Source of the DNA: Cyanobacteria bacterium FACHB-DQ100
GTDB taxonomy: Bacteria; Cyanobacteriota; Cyanobacteriia; Leptolyngbyales; Leptolyngbyaceae
Reading direction: 5' to 3'
Length of the DNA: 64,000 nt
Assembly: GCA_014695195.1 (NCBI GenBank)
Contig: JACJNW010000028.1
Location: 992,001-1,056,000 of the forward strand
Notes under the pieces: generated by a model
What the model was told of the DNA's origin: nothing
What the model saw: only the letters and a program-made list of their open reading frames with translations
Databases searched by the model: none
In this document: positions 1 to 8,327 of the stretch, in pieces
Position numbering within the stretch: position 1 is the first letter of the stretch
How the letters are laid out: each line of letters begins with the position of its first letter
Translations under genes and position numbers: made by a program

Positions 1-1
1 A

Positions 2-838
2 CTGGTTCTCGTCGCGCTACTCTCTGGGGGTCATGCGCTATTAGAAGATGTCCCAGGGGTGGGCAAAACACTGCTGGCAAAATCCTTGGCACGATCAATC
101 AACGGCAAGTTTCAGCGGCTCCAATGCACACCGGACTTACTGCCAACGGATGTCACCGGGACAAATATTTGGAATCCCCGTACCGGCGAGTTTGAGTTCA
201 TGGCAGGGCCAATCTTTGCCAATGTGCTCTTAGCTGACGAGATTAACCGCGCTACTCCAAGAACTCAATCGGCACTGCTAGAAGTGATGGAGGAGCAGCA
301 AGTGACGATCGACGGCGTTTCGCGCAAAGTTCCCACTCCGTTTTTCGTCATCGCCACTCAGAACCCGGCTGAATATCAAGGCACGTTTCCTCTCCCGGAA
401 GCGCAGATGGATCGGTTTGCCTTGTCGTTATCGCTTGGATATCCCACCGAGTCCGAAGAACTCCAAATGTTAGAGCGCTTGCAGTCGGGTCAACGGGTGC
501 AAGATCTGCCGCCTTGCATCAGTGTCGAAGAGATTCGCGAATTACAAGTCCTATGTTCTCAGGTTCGGGTGGAATCCTCGCTTCAGCACTACATTTTGAA
601 TTTAGTCCGATCGACCCGCCAAGACGAGGAAATCCTTTTAGGCGTTAGCCCACGCGGAACTGTGGCACTTCAAAAAGCGGTACAAGCCTTCGCCTTCCTC
701 GAAGGTCGAGACTACGCGATCCCGGATGATGTTAAAGCGATCGCGCCTCACGTTCTCTCGCACCGAATCATTGCAGCCAGTGGTATTCGATCGCGAATCA
801 TTGTTGATCGATTGCTGCGGTCGATCGCGATTCCATAA
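2..838 (+). CDS. MoxR-family AAA+ ATPase (5' truncated by window)
   Basis: MoxR-type AAA+ ATPases act as chaperone-like motors that mature or insert metal-dependent and membrane protein complexes. The frame is open from base 2, so the real start lies outside the window. Visible motifs are Walker A (VPGVGKTLLAK), a Walker B stretch (VLLADEINRATPRTQSALLE), a sensor-1 region (FVIATQNPAEYQGTFPLPEAQ) and the typical C-terminal lid (SPRGTVALQKAVQAFAFLEG, then YAIPDDV). About 278 residues are present of a usual 300-320. MoxR genes normally sit beside DUF58 and VWA genes; here the downstream neighbour is unrelated, so such partners, if any, would be upstream. Family assignment is firm; the substrate is unknown. 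Confidence 0.93.
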   Translation: MVLVALLSGGHALLEDVPGVGKTLLAKSLARSINGKFQRLQCTPDLLPTDVTGTNIWNPRTGEFEFMAGPIFANVLLADEINRATPRTQSALLEVMEEQQVTIDGVSRKVPTPFFVIATQNPAEYQGTFPLPEAQMDRFALSLSLGYPTESEELQMLERLQSGQRVQDLPPCISVEEIRELQVLCSQVRVESSLQHYILNLVRSTRQDEEILLGVSPRGTVALQKAVQAFAFLEGRDYAIPDDVKAIAPHVLSHRIIAASGIRSRIIVDRLLRSIAIP

Positions 839-887
839 AATAGCAGTATTGCTTTTGAACCGTTGATTACCGCTCAATTTCTGAAGT

Positions 888-966
888 AAATGTTCGTTTT
901 CTTCCAAGACTTGATAAGTTAAGTGGACGCATGACAGAAATTTAGAAGAAAACGTTCATTTTTTCA
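888..966 (+). terminator. Long imperfect hairpin with T-run after the MoxR gene
   Basis: Arms 888-904 and 945-961 are inverted copies with two mismatches over 17 bp. The 40-nt loop is followed by a run of T. It lies 50 nt after the MoxR stop, so a terminator is the simplest reading. The large loop lowers confidence. Confidence 0.4.
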
Positions 967-1054
967 CAACTGTCGCTATAACTGTATATCATTCAATGTT
1001 TCTCGTTGTAGAAACGCTGCTGTGCTGAGTTGATCACGTCTTGCAGGTTATCCC

Positions 1055-2536
1055 ATGAGTGAAGCTGAAAACCAAAACCTCCCTTCTGTCCCTTCTGATC
1101 CAGTCGAGAACCCATCCGAAACCGAAAAGGGCTGGACGACCGTAAATTTTCCCAATGCGATCGATGTCGATACCATTCCAGAAGCCGAGCCAGAACCCTC
1201 ACAGGTGGGTCTCCGCATCCGAGATTTAGAACAGCACAATCATCGATTGCGATCGCGGGTGTCGGAGTTAGAATTTGCCCTTGGAGAAGCCCACGCCACT
1301 TTGAGAGCTGAAACCAAACGGTTTGAGACGCAGATCAGCACTCAACAAGCTGAAGCAGAACAGCGATCGACCCGCTTCACTCACCTGACTCAACAGCAAG
1401 CGACCATGATCGCAAAACAGCGTCAGGCGTTAAATGCGTCGCGCCAGAGATTGCAAGACCAAGAAGCGCAGATCGCGGAGCAGCTTCAAACCACTAAAAC
1501 CGCTCAAACCGAAGTCAATCAACTGGCTCAGAGCTTAGAACAAGCTCATCAAGCTCAACAAAAGCAGCAAATTCTGATCGAAACGCTAGCCGCACAACTC
1601 GAAGCTAGCCAAACTCAGGTGGCCCAGTTAGAGCGCGATTGTGCCCTCACCCAGCAGCGCTACGACGATCAAATTCAGCAATTGCGCCAGTCTGAGAACG
1701 CTTGTCGGGACTTGCGATCGCGCCTCCATCGTCAGCAGCAATACACCTTGCAATTCAAAGCTGCACTAGAAAAATGCCTCGATGTTTCTGCGACTCAAAA
1801 AATTGAAGAGTCAGTTGATTACGCAATCTCACAGAGCGAGTCTCAGTGCGAATCAGTTAGCTTTATCAAGGCACAGCCTGTTCAGCCCTGGTCTACCACG
1901 CTCGATCAGCAAGCTTGGGAATCCGAAACGGTAAACACCTTTGTCCCACCTGAAAGCGCCTGGGCAGTGGCTCCCGATGATGACAGTCTCTTCGAGGAAG
2001 AACCCGAAACAACCGCGACTGAAGCCGTTGAGATTAACCACGAAACGATCGAGCACGAAGTGATTGAGATGGCAGAGCCAGAACTGATCGTCGTGCATCC
2101 GCCGCTCAGCTACACGATCGCGCGATCGACTTCCGAAGAAAAGCCCAGCGTTCATCACAATATTGATTTGTTCTTGCCCAACGCCAGTAAATCTCTAGTC
2201 GTTGAGCCTTCTCTAACGGTTGAGGCTTCTGAGGAGGATGAACCGACTGTTGTTCCAGAAATGCCTACGCTCGAATCGCTTCCGGTTGAGGAGCCGGAGA
2301 TCGAAGAGATCGCTGCAAATCCGTTTAGCTTAGGGCTGCCGCTGATGGATGAGCCGGCGATCTCCTCTGCTTCGCCGTTCATTACGCTCAGTGCCATCGA
2401 TCGCACCCTTGAGCCGATCGATGTTTTGACTTCAGAAAGTAGCCCATCGCCGATTGTGTATCCACAGCGATCGCAGAAGAAACGAGAGTCACTTGCAGCG
2501 GTTGAGCTACCGAGCTTTCCGAAGCCACATTCCTAA
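1055..2536 (+). CDS. Uncharacterised coiled-coil protein with acidic tail
   Basis: This is a 493-residue protein I do not recognise as a named family. Residues 1-50 are Pro/Glu-rich. Residues about 55-240 form an almost uninterrupted Gln/Glu/Ala-rich coiled coil with clear heptad spacing and few prolines. Residues about 250-493 are acidic, low in structure and rich in Glu, Pro and Ser, ending in a short basic stretch (PQRSQKKRESLAAVELPSFP). There is no signal peptide or membrane segment, so it is probably cytoplasmic. The ATG at 1055 was chosen because the disordered N-terminus begins there and no earlier in-frame start was found. It stands alone between the MoxR hairpin and a convergent gene. 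A scaffold or filament-like role is only inference from the coiled coil. Confidence 0.8.
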   Translation: MSEAENQNLPSVPSDPVENPSETEKGWTTVNFPNAIDVDTIPEAEPEPSQVGLRIRDLEQHNHRLRSRVSELEFALGEAHATLRAETKRFETQISTQQAEAEQRSTRFTHLTQQQATMIAKQRQALNASRQRLQDQEAQIAEQLQTTKTAQTEVNQLAQSLEQAHQAQQKQQILIETLAAQLEASQTQVAQLERDCALTQQRYDDQIQQLRQSENACRDLRSRLHRQQQYTLQFKAALEKCLDVSATQKIEESVDYAISQSESQCESVSFIKAQPVQPWSTTLDQQAWESETVNTFVPPESAWAVAPDDDSLFEEEPETTATEAVEINHETIEHEVIEMAEPELIVVHPPLSYTIARSTSEEKPSVHHNIDLFLPNASKSLVVEPSLTVEASEEDEPTVVPEMPTLESLPVEEPEIEEIAANPFSLGLPLMDEPAISSASPFITLSAIDRTLEPIDVLTSESSPSPIVYPQRSQKKRESLAAVELPSFPKPHS

Positions 2537-2546
2537 GTTGATGATG

Positions 2547-2595
2547 GAAAATCCCCTAGGGAGAAGTAGCCTATGTTTCTCTCTACGGGATTTTC
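2547..2595. terminator. Bidirectional hairpin between convergent genes
   Basis: A 9-bp outer stem (GAAAATCCC 2547-2555 with GGGATTTTC 2587-2595) encloses a second stem (TAGGGAGAA with TTCTCTCTA). It sits exactly between the convergent stops at 2536 and 2603. The outer arms end in A-rich and T-rich tracts suited to termination in both directions. Confidence 0.65.
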
Positions 2596-2602
2596 GATCG
2601 AA

Positions 2603-3424
2603 TTAACTCACTTTTGTCGCTTGCTGAACCAATTCCAACACTTCCGATCTCGTTAACTTCTCGGCTCCATGCTGCATTGCATCCAGACTCGCATGAGCTA
2701 GCATTAAAATAATGCGGCAGAAATCCAAAGCCGGACTCGTTTCTGGAAGAGAGGCGACATACGCATTTGCAAGCTCAAGCTGACGACGAGAATAAGCCTG
2801 CATTTCAATATTTGTCCAACCCTCTGGGTAAAACGTCACGCCGCGAGTGGAGTCTTCGCTATGATTGCGGAGAATATTCACCGACTGCAAGCCGCGCCCA
2901 AACCCGATCGCTTCAATTCGATCGGTCTTCGTGCCGTCATACCACGCCCACAAATCCGACAGCAGCAATCCCACCGATCCCGCAACGCTAAAGGTGTACT
3001 GGTCGAGTTCCGTTTGCGTGTGCACCTCCCAGTTGCAGTCTGCCCAGTGCGCCATGCGATCGGACATGGTTGAAATCGCTTCCCAAATTCGCGGGGCAAT
3101 GCCCGAGGGCGCATAGGACAGCCACTCATCGATACGCAGGGTAACTTCTTCAAGGTAGGCTAATTCTGAAGCAAAAATCGGGCGAAAGTCTTCCGCCGTA
3201 AATCCGCGATCGCCTGCCTGCAAAACTAAGCTAATCTGCCGCAGCATTCGTGCTTTCACCGCATTGTCCAGGGTCGGATGGTCTTCGATCTGGTCGATCG
3301 CTCTCATACAGAGATACGCCGAGGCAACTGCTTCTTGCAGTCCGGCAGGCAATCGACTGATTGGAATGTAAAAGGTGCGGCTCGTTTCTTTTAACACATC
3401 CAAAGCGCTTTTATCTAAGTTCAT
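2603..3424 (-). CDS. Squalene/phytoene synthase family protein
   Basis: Enzymes of this family condense or process isoprenoid diphosphates (head-to-head FPP or GGPP condensation). The protein has 273 residues, a normal length. The first Asp-rich motif is present as RAIDQIEDHP, matching the squalene-synthase type RALDTVED. The second region reads NILRNHSEDSTRG, where the usual Asp of the IIRD-x-x-ED motif is Asn. The substrate-binding start TSRTFYIPISRLP is also typical. No hopanoid or carotenoid gene is adjacent; the gene converges on the coiled-coil gene and is divergent from the EVE gene. It could be a genuine synthase or, like Bacillus YisP, a family member acting as a phosphatase on prenyl diphosphates. 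Family assignment is firm, the reaction is not. Confidence 0.85.
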   Translation of the reverse strand: MNLDKSALDVLKETSRTFYIPISRLPAGLQEAVASAYLCMRAIDQIEDHPTLDNAVKARMLRQISLVLQAGDRGFTAEDFRPIFASELAYLEEVTLRIDEWLSYAPSGIAPRIWEAISTMSDRMAHWADCNWEVHTQTELDQYTFSVAGSVGLLLSDLWAWYDGTKTDRIEAIGFGRGLQSVNILRNHSEDSTRGVTFYPEGWTNIEMQAYSRRQLELANAYVASLPETSPALDFCRIILMLAHASLDAMQHGAEKLTRSEVLELVQQATKVS

Positions 3425-3586
3425 GCGATGTTCACTCCTCTCTCGAAACTTTTATATCAGGTTGCGTTCTCGAAAAACTGTTTCTCCAGATTCGATGTAG
3501 CAAACTAGGGAGATTTGACATTTAGCAACACTTTCAGATCGATGACCGAGGGTGCGGTAGACTGCCCGCAGAATTGGGACGATGTG

Positions 3587-4066
3587 ATGCAGTATTGGTT
3601 AATGAAATCAGAGCCAGCCGTTTATTCAATTACCGACTTAGAGCGCGATCGCGTCACCGTTTGGGATGGCGTTCGTAACTACCAAGCCCGCAATTATCTG
3701 AGATCGATGACATCGGGAGATGTCGCTTTTTTCTATCATTCCAATGCAAATCCTCCTGGGGTTGCAGGCTTAATGAAGATTGTGGAATCTAATATCGCAG
3801 ATCCGACCCAGTTTGATCCCGATAGCAAATATTACGACGCGAAATCGCCGATCGAGTCTCCCCGGTGGCAGACCGTGCAAGTTGAGTTTATAAAGAAATT
3901 GCCGTTGATTTCGCTCGATCGCTTGCGTCAGACCTTCACGCCAGATGAACTCGCAGTCGTGCGCCAGGGCAATCGATTATCCGTGCTGCCTGTGGCGGAT
4001 GAAATTGCCGATCGAATTTTGGCATTAGTTTCTGATCAAATTCCCAACTTAACGCGAAGCCGTTAG
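3587..4066 (+). CDS. EVE-domain (PUA-like) protein
   Basis: The EVE domain is a PUA-like fold that binds modified nucleic-acid bases; cyanobacterial single-domain members have no settled role. The protein begins MQYWLMKSEP, the canonical EVE start, followed by WDGVRNYQARNYLRSM, an aromatic YHSN loop and GVAGLMKIVE. These cover the whole 159-residue domain. I chose the ATG at 3587 because the family begins with YWLMKSEP. Upstream in-frame starts (TTG at 3515, ATG at 3542) would add an unconserved leader. The gene lies 52 nt before typA on the same strand, so co-transcription is possible. No defence or modification gene is nearby. Confidence 0.9.
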   Translation: MQYWLMKSEPAVYSITDLERDRVTVWDGVRNYQARNYLRSMTSGDVAFFYHSNANPPGVAGLMKIVESNIADPTQFDPDSKYYDAKSPIESPRWQTVQVEFIKKLPLISLDRLRQTFTPDELAVVRQGNRLSVLPVADEIADRILALVSDQIPNLTRSR

Positions 4067-4118
4067 GATAGAATTGTTAAGCCTTTTTACGAATTCTTGC
4101 ACCCTAACGGTCGTTTTT

Positions 4119-5915
4119 ATGACTCTTCCCATTCGGAACGTTGCCATCATTGCTCACGTTGACCACGGTAAAACTACGCTTGTCGATGCTCTTCTTAAGC
4201 AAGCGGGAACGTTCCGCGAGGGAGAGGAAGTCCCGGACTGCGTGATGGACTCGAACGATCTCGAACGTGAGCGGGGCATTACGATTTTGTCGAAAAATAC
4301 AGCAGTTCGCTACAAAGAGACGCTGATTAATATTGTGGATACGCCTGGGCACGCAGACTTCGGTGGTGAAGTTGAGCGCGTTCTCGGCATGGTTGATGGC
4401 TGCCTCTTGATTGTCGATGCCAACGAAGGCCCGATGCCGCAGACGCGATTCGTGCTGAAGAAAGCGCTAGAAAAAGGACTGCGCCCGATCGTCTTTGTCA
4501 ACAAAATCGATCGTCCCCGCGCCAACCCGATGATTGCAGTCGATAAGGTGCTGGATCTATTCATCGAACTCGGCGCAGATGATGACCAGTGCGAGTTCCC
4601 GTACTTATTTGGTTCTGGTTTGGCAGGATTTGCAAAAGATACGCTGGAAGAAGAGGCAAGCGATATGCAGGCACTCTTTAATGCGATTTTGCGCCACGTT
4701 CCACCGCCAGTCGGAGATGTAACCAAGCCCCTTCAGCTACAAGTCACCACGCTAGATTATTCCGATTACCTCGGTCGAATTGTGATCGGTAAGATTCACA
4801 ATGGCTCGATCCGAATGGGTCAGCAAGCAGCGATCGTCACAGAAACCGGAGAAATCGTCAAGTCGAAGATCTCGAAGCTGATGGGCTTTGAGGGACTGAA
4901 GCGGATCGAAATTGAAGAAGCTACGGCTGGAAATCTCGTTGCCGTTGCCGGATTTGCTAATGCCAACATTGGGGAAACGATTACTGATCCCAACGATCCG
5001 CAGGCATTACCGTTGATTAAAGTTGATGAACCAACTTTGCAGATGACCTTTTCGGTAAACGACTCACCGTTTGCCGGTCAAGAAGGCAGTTTCGTTACGT
5101 CGCGGCAATTGCGCGATCGCTTGTATCGGGAACTCGAAACCAACGTAGCTCTCCGGATCGAAGATACCGATTCGCCGGATAAACTCTCGGTGTCTGGTCG
5201 AGGCGAGTTGCACTTAGGCATCCTAATCGAAACGATGCGTCGGGAAGGCTATGAGTTCCAAGTGTCTCAGCCGCAAGTGATTTTCCGTGAGATTAATGGT
5301 CAACCTTGTGAGCCGTTTGAAACCTTGATTCTAGATGTCCCAGAAGAATCAGTCGGTGGCTGTATTGAGCGCCTTGGACAGCGTAAGGGCGAAATGCAGG
5401 ATATGCAGGTCGGAACCAACGGACGCACGAATCTAGAATTTGTGATTCCGGCGCGGGGTCTGATTGGTTTCCGGGGTGAGTGTATGCGGCTGACACGCGG
5501 CGCGGGCATCGTTAACCACAGTTTCTTAGAGTATCGTCCGATCAGTGGCGCGATCGAAGCGCGTCGTAACGGTGTTCTGATCTCGTTTGAAGAAGGAGTC
5601 GCAACCTTCTACGCGATGCAAAACGCTGAAGATCGGGGCGTGTTCTTTATTCGTCCTGGCACCAAGGTCTACAAGGGCATGATTTTGGGTGAACACAATC
5701 GACCCCAAGATCTCGAACTCAATGTCTGTAAAACGAAGCAATTGACTAACCACCGCGCATCGGGGGGTGAAGAATTGGTGCAGTTGAAAGAGCCGATCGA
5801 CATGAGCCTAGAACGCGCTCTGGAGTACATCGGGCCGGATGAACTGCTAGAAGTCACCCCTGAATCGATTCGATTGCGGAAAGTGGCGAAAGCGAAGAAG
5901 TTAGCGAAGAAGTAA
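4119..5915 (+). CDS. typA: Translational GTPase TypA/BipA
   Basis: TypA/BipA is a ribosome-binding GTPase used in ribosome assembly and stress adaptation. The 598-residue length is standard. G-motifs are [12 protein letters not shown] (G1), ERERGITI (G2), DTPGHADF (G3) and NKIDRPRA (G4). They are followed by the beta-barrel domain, the EF-G-like domain III/V regions, and the BipA-specific C-terminal domain containing [13 protein letters not shown], ending in a Lys-rich tail. The ATG at 4119 gives [21 protein letters not shown] at 4074 is possible but would add an unconserved segment. Confidence is very high. Confidence 0.97.
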   Translation: MTLPIRNVAIIAHVDHGKTTLVDALLKQAGTFREGEEVPDCVMDSNDLERERGITILSKNTAVRYKETLINIVDTPGHADFGGEVERVLGMVDGCLLIVDANEGPMPQTRFVLKKALEKGLRPIVFVNKIDRPRANPMIAVDKVLDLFIELGADDDQCEFPYLFGSGLAGFAKDTLEEEASDMQALFNAILRHVPPPVGDVTKPLQLQVTTLDYSDYLGRIVIGKIHNGSIRMGQQAAIVTETGEIVKSKISKLMGFEGLKRIEIEEATAGNLVAVAGFANANIGETITDPNDPQALPLIKVDEPTLQMTFSVNDSPFAGQEGSFVTSRQLRDRLYRELETNVALRIEDTDSPDKLSVSGRGELHLGILIETMRREGYEFQVSQPQVIFREINGQPCEPFETLILDVPEESVGGCIERLGQRKGEMQDMQVGTNGRTNLEFVIPARGLIGFRGECMRLTRGAGIVNHSFLEYRPISGAIEARRNGVLISFEEGVATFYAMQNAEDRGVFFIRPGTKVYKGMILGEHNRPQDLELNVCKTKQLTNHRASGGEELVQLKEPIDMSLERALEYIGPDELLEVTPESIRLRKVAKAKKLAKK

Positions 5916-5946
5916 TGGAGTCCCTCGCTTCGGTTTAAGCGGGTTG

Positions 5947-5986
5947 TGCCCCCTAAATCCTCCATTCTGGGCAGATTTAGGGGGCA
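5947..5986. repeat. Hairpin of the CCCCCTAAAT interspersed repeat family
   Basis: A perfect 13-bp inverted repeat (TGCCCCCTAAATC 5947-5959 with GATTTAGGGGGCA 5974-5986) lies just after typA, followed by CTCCCACGAGTGGGG. The same words recur in the element at 58331-58511. It may double as a typA transcription end. Confidence 0.6.
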
Positions 5987-6071
5987 TCTCCTTAATCTCC
6001 CACGAGTGGGGAATATGGGAGCTTCCCGGAGTCGTAATCGAAGCAAGCCTCTATCAAACTAGGGTTTACAC

Positions 6072-6118
6072 AATAGAAAAGGAGCGATCGATAAAAGTTC
6101 GATCGCTCCTTTTCTATT
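6072..6118. terminator. 19-bp perfect hairpin at the hisZ/typA convergent end
   Basis: Arms 6072-6090 and 6100-6118 are perfectly complementary with a 9-nt loop. The hisZ stop codon (6114-6116) lies inside the right arm. A and T tracts at the stem base suit bidirectional termination for typA and hisZ. Confidence 0.75.
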
Positions 6119-7295
6119 TTTCTAAGACAACCTCTCCATCTGCCTGAACCCAAGCGATCTGAGAAATTCGTCGTTGTTCTGCGTAGGCTCGAATCTCCTC
6201 GCGAGTTGCAGAACTCAAATCCACTTCAACTTGATCGCCGGATTGCCGCAACTTCTGAGCATGGGCAAACGCCAACTGCGGAACCTCCGACACGACCAGC
6301 CAATCACACGCTGGCGTTTGCTTCGGTAACTGTCCGGTGGTCAGCAACAATTGATGCAGATTTTCAAGCTGAAGCGAAAAGCCGATCCCCGGAATCGATT
6401 CGCCTTGCGGGTGAAACTGTCCGAGCAAGCGATCGTATCTTCCGCCCTGTCCAAGCACCACTTGCCCAGATTGCGCTACCACTTCAAACACAATGCCGGT
6501 GTAGTAATCAAACGTGCGAATCAAGCTTAAATCCAGCACCAAATGAACTTCTACACTGACTTGTAGGAGTTCGATTAGAGATTTGAGATCACTGACGATC
6601 GAGCGTTCTGTCTCATTCAGGTTCAAACTGCTGACTTTTTGGAGAACATCCGTGGGTTTACCGCGCAGATCCAGCAGCAGCAACGCTCGATCGCGTAGCT
6701 CATCCGATAATGGTAAGGCTTCCAATCCAAGTCGATCGAGATGGGCAATGGCGTGACGTACCTTAGAGCGGATTGCTTCAGGAAAAGCAGAGAGCAGAGA
6801 TCGCGTTAATCCCGCCTCACCTAAAATCAACTGTCCAGGAAGATCGAGACTCTTTAAACAGTCCATTAATAGCAAGAGAATCTCGGCATCCGATCGCAGA
6901 CCGCCACCGCCCAGTAATTCGACTCCCGCTTGATAAAACTCTTGCTGACGGCTATGGCTGCCTTCTTCAGCGCGACGAAACACATTCGCGTTGTAATAAA
7001 GCCGTTGGGGAAACGTACTATTTGACAACCGAGTGGCAACCGTGCGGGCGATCGAAGCGGTCAATTCCGGGCGTAAACCAAGGGGATCTTCTTCAAGCTG
7101 ATGTAATTGAATCACCGTCGATCGTTCGATCGCGCCGCCTGCCATGAGCGTATCCAGGCGTTCCAACGTCGAGGTAATAATCCGGTGATAGCCCCAACCG
7201 TGAAATACTTGCTGGAGCCGATCTTCAATCCAACGTTTTTGCGCGACATCGAGAGGCAGGAGATCGCGTGCGCCTGCGGGGGGCTGGTAAACCAT
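6114..7295 (-). CDS. hisZ: ATP phosphoribosyltransferase regulatory subunit HisZ
   Basis: HisZ is a catalytically dead histidyl-tRNA synthetase paralogue that pairs with short-form HisG to make the first enzyme of histidine biosynthesis. The 393-residue protein starts MVYQPPAGARDLLPLD. It keeps class II synthetase core segments: LRPELTASIARTVATR (motif 2 region), RTFDYYTGIVFEV, and GGRYDRLLGQF with GIGFSL (motif 3 region). The length and C-terminal region suit HisZ rather than HisS. It ends inside a strong hairpin. It is 21 nt downstream of the J-domain gene, so the two are probably co-transcribed. A second histidine gene, hisD, lies at 19.2 kb on the same strand but separately. Confidence 0.93.
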   Translation of the reverse strand: MVYQPPAGARDLLPLDVAQKRWIEDRLQQVFHGWGYHRIITSTLERLDTLMAGGAIERSTVIQLHQLEEDPLGLRPELTASIARTVATRLSNSTFPQRLYYNANVFRRAEEGSHSRQQEFYQAGVELLGGGGLRSDAEILLLLMDCLKSLDLPGQLILGEAGLTRSLLSAFPEAIRSKVRHAIAHLDRLGLEALPLSDELRDRALLLLDLRGKPTDVLQKVSSLNLNETERSIVSDLKSLIELLQVSVEVHLVLDLSLIRTFDYYTGIVFEVVAQSGQVVLGQGGRYDRLLGQFHPQGESIPGIGFSLQLENLHQLLLTTGQLPKQTPACDWLVVSEVPQLAFAHAQKLRQSGDQVEVDLSSATREEIRAYAEQRRISQIAWVQADGEVVLEK

Positions 7296-7316
7296 TGAGT
7301 CTTTATGAGATAAGCG

Positions 7317-8228
7317 TTACTTTTTCTTGCCGAAAAGACCGCCAAACAGACTACCGCTAGATTTTGTTGTGGGCTTGGCTGCGGGTTTACTCTCTGGCAG
7401 TTTTGCTGCTGGAGGTTCGAGCTTTTGTTTGCCCTCAAGCGCGATCGGGTCTTGCGGATTGATGGAGAGCGCTTTGTTGAAATGAATTCTCGCCATCGTC
7501 GGTTGATTTTGCCGCAAATACACCACACCCATTAAACTGTGACAGCGGCTACTGTTTGGCTCAATTTTTAGGGCATCTCGCAATTCTATCGTTGCTTGGA
7601 CATAATTTCCCTTTGCCATGAATCCTTCTGCGCGACGGTAATACTGATCGTTGAGCGATTCGATCGGAGTAGGAGCGGCTTGAGTGGGCGCTTTTGTTGA
7701 CGTAGAAGTCGTGGTGTAGATTTGACTTCTGGGTGTGCTGCCCTCGGAAGCGCCTTCTCTCATCACCAGATATGCCAAATTCAGTTCGCTAATTTGGGCG
7801 GTGAGTTCGATCGCTTGGTCTAGCTGCTCGTATTGTCGATCGGACAAGTCCTTCAGGGCAGTGCGGTAGAAATAGTCAGCGTTGCTAGAAGACAAAAGCT
7901 GCCGTGCAAGACTACTACCAAAGTCGAGTTCGTGACGTTTGCGGGCGGCTCCTTGGCCTTTCATCTTCAGCACCAGCAGATGGTCGGTGCGGTTTTTTTC
8001 TTGAGAAAGATTCTGCCAAGCTGGATTGACCAATTTGGATAACAGTTGTTCGGCAAGCTGTTTATCACACCCAAGCTCTGCAACACAGCTATCTGGATGC
8101 AGGCGGCGGGCAATCTTCAGGTATTGTTTGCGGATTTCTTTAACCTCTGCCTCGATCGAAACTCCTAAAATCGCGTGAAAATCGGAGAAGTCTAGCAGAA
8201 ACAGTCCGCGATCAATCTGAAAGCTCAT
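7317..8228 (-). CDS. J-domain protein with TPR repeats
   Basis: J domains stimulate the ATPase of Hsp70 (DnaK); TPRs bind protein partners. Residues about 15-60 form the J domain, with the invariant HPD in RRLHPDSC, though spacing and flanks diverge from classical DnaJ. A helical middle region follows. A low-complexity Thr/Ala/Pro linker (about 170-190) leads to two to three TPR motifs (about 195-270, including AEGFMAKGNYVQATIELRDA and LMGVVYLRQNQPTMARIHFN). The tail is basic and Gly-rich (SLFGGLFGKKK). It lacks the G/F region, zinc finger and C-terminal substrate domains of DnaJ, so it is a specialised co-chaperone. It is probably co-transcribed with hisZ. Confidence 0.88.
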   Translation of the reverse strand: MSFQIDRGLFLLDFSDFHAILGVSIEAEVKEIRKQYLKIARRLHPDSCVAELGCDKQLAEQLLSKLVNPAWQNLSQEKNRTDHLLVLKMKGQGAARKRHELDFGSSLARQLLSSSNADYFYRTALKDLSDRQYEQLDQAIELTAQISELNLAYLVMREGASEGSTPRSQIYTTTSTSTKAPTQAAPTPIESLNDQYYRRAEGFMAKGNYVQATIELRDALKIEPNSSRCHSLMGVVYLRQNQPTMARIHFNKALSINPQDPIALEGKQKLEPPAAKLPESKPAAKPTTKSSGSLFGGLFGKKK

Positions 8229-8327
8229 GGGTTAACCTGTGATGTCGAGGAACAAAAACAGCGAACAGTGCGTTCGCCGTCTTTATAGTTCCTTTAAATC
8301 GGCAAAGCGCGACATCGACAGGTCAAC

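Noticed and set aside
3515-3586. Longer EVE protein starting at TTG 3515 or ATG 3542
   Set aside because: The family begins at YWLMKSEP, and the extra leader shows no conservation signal.
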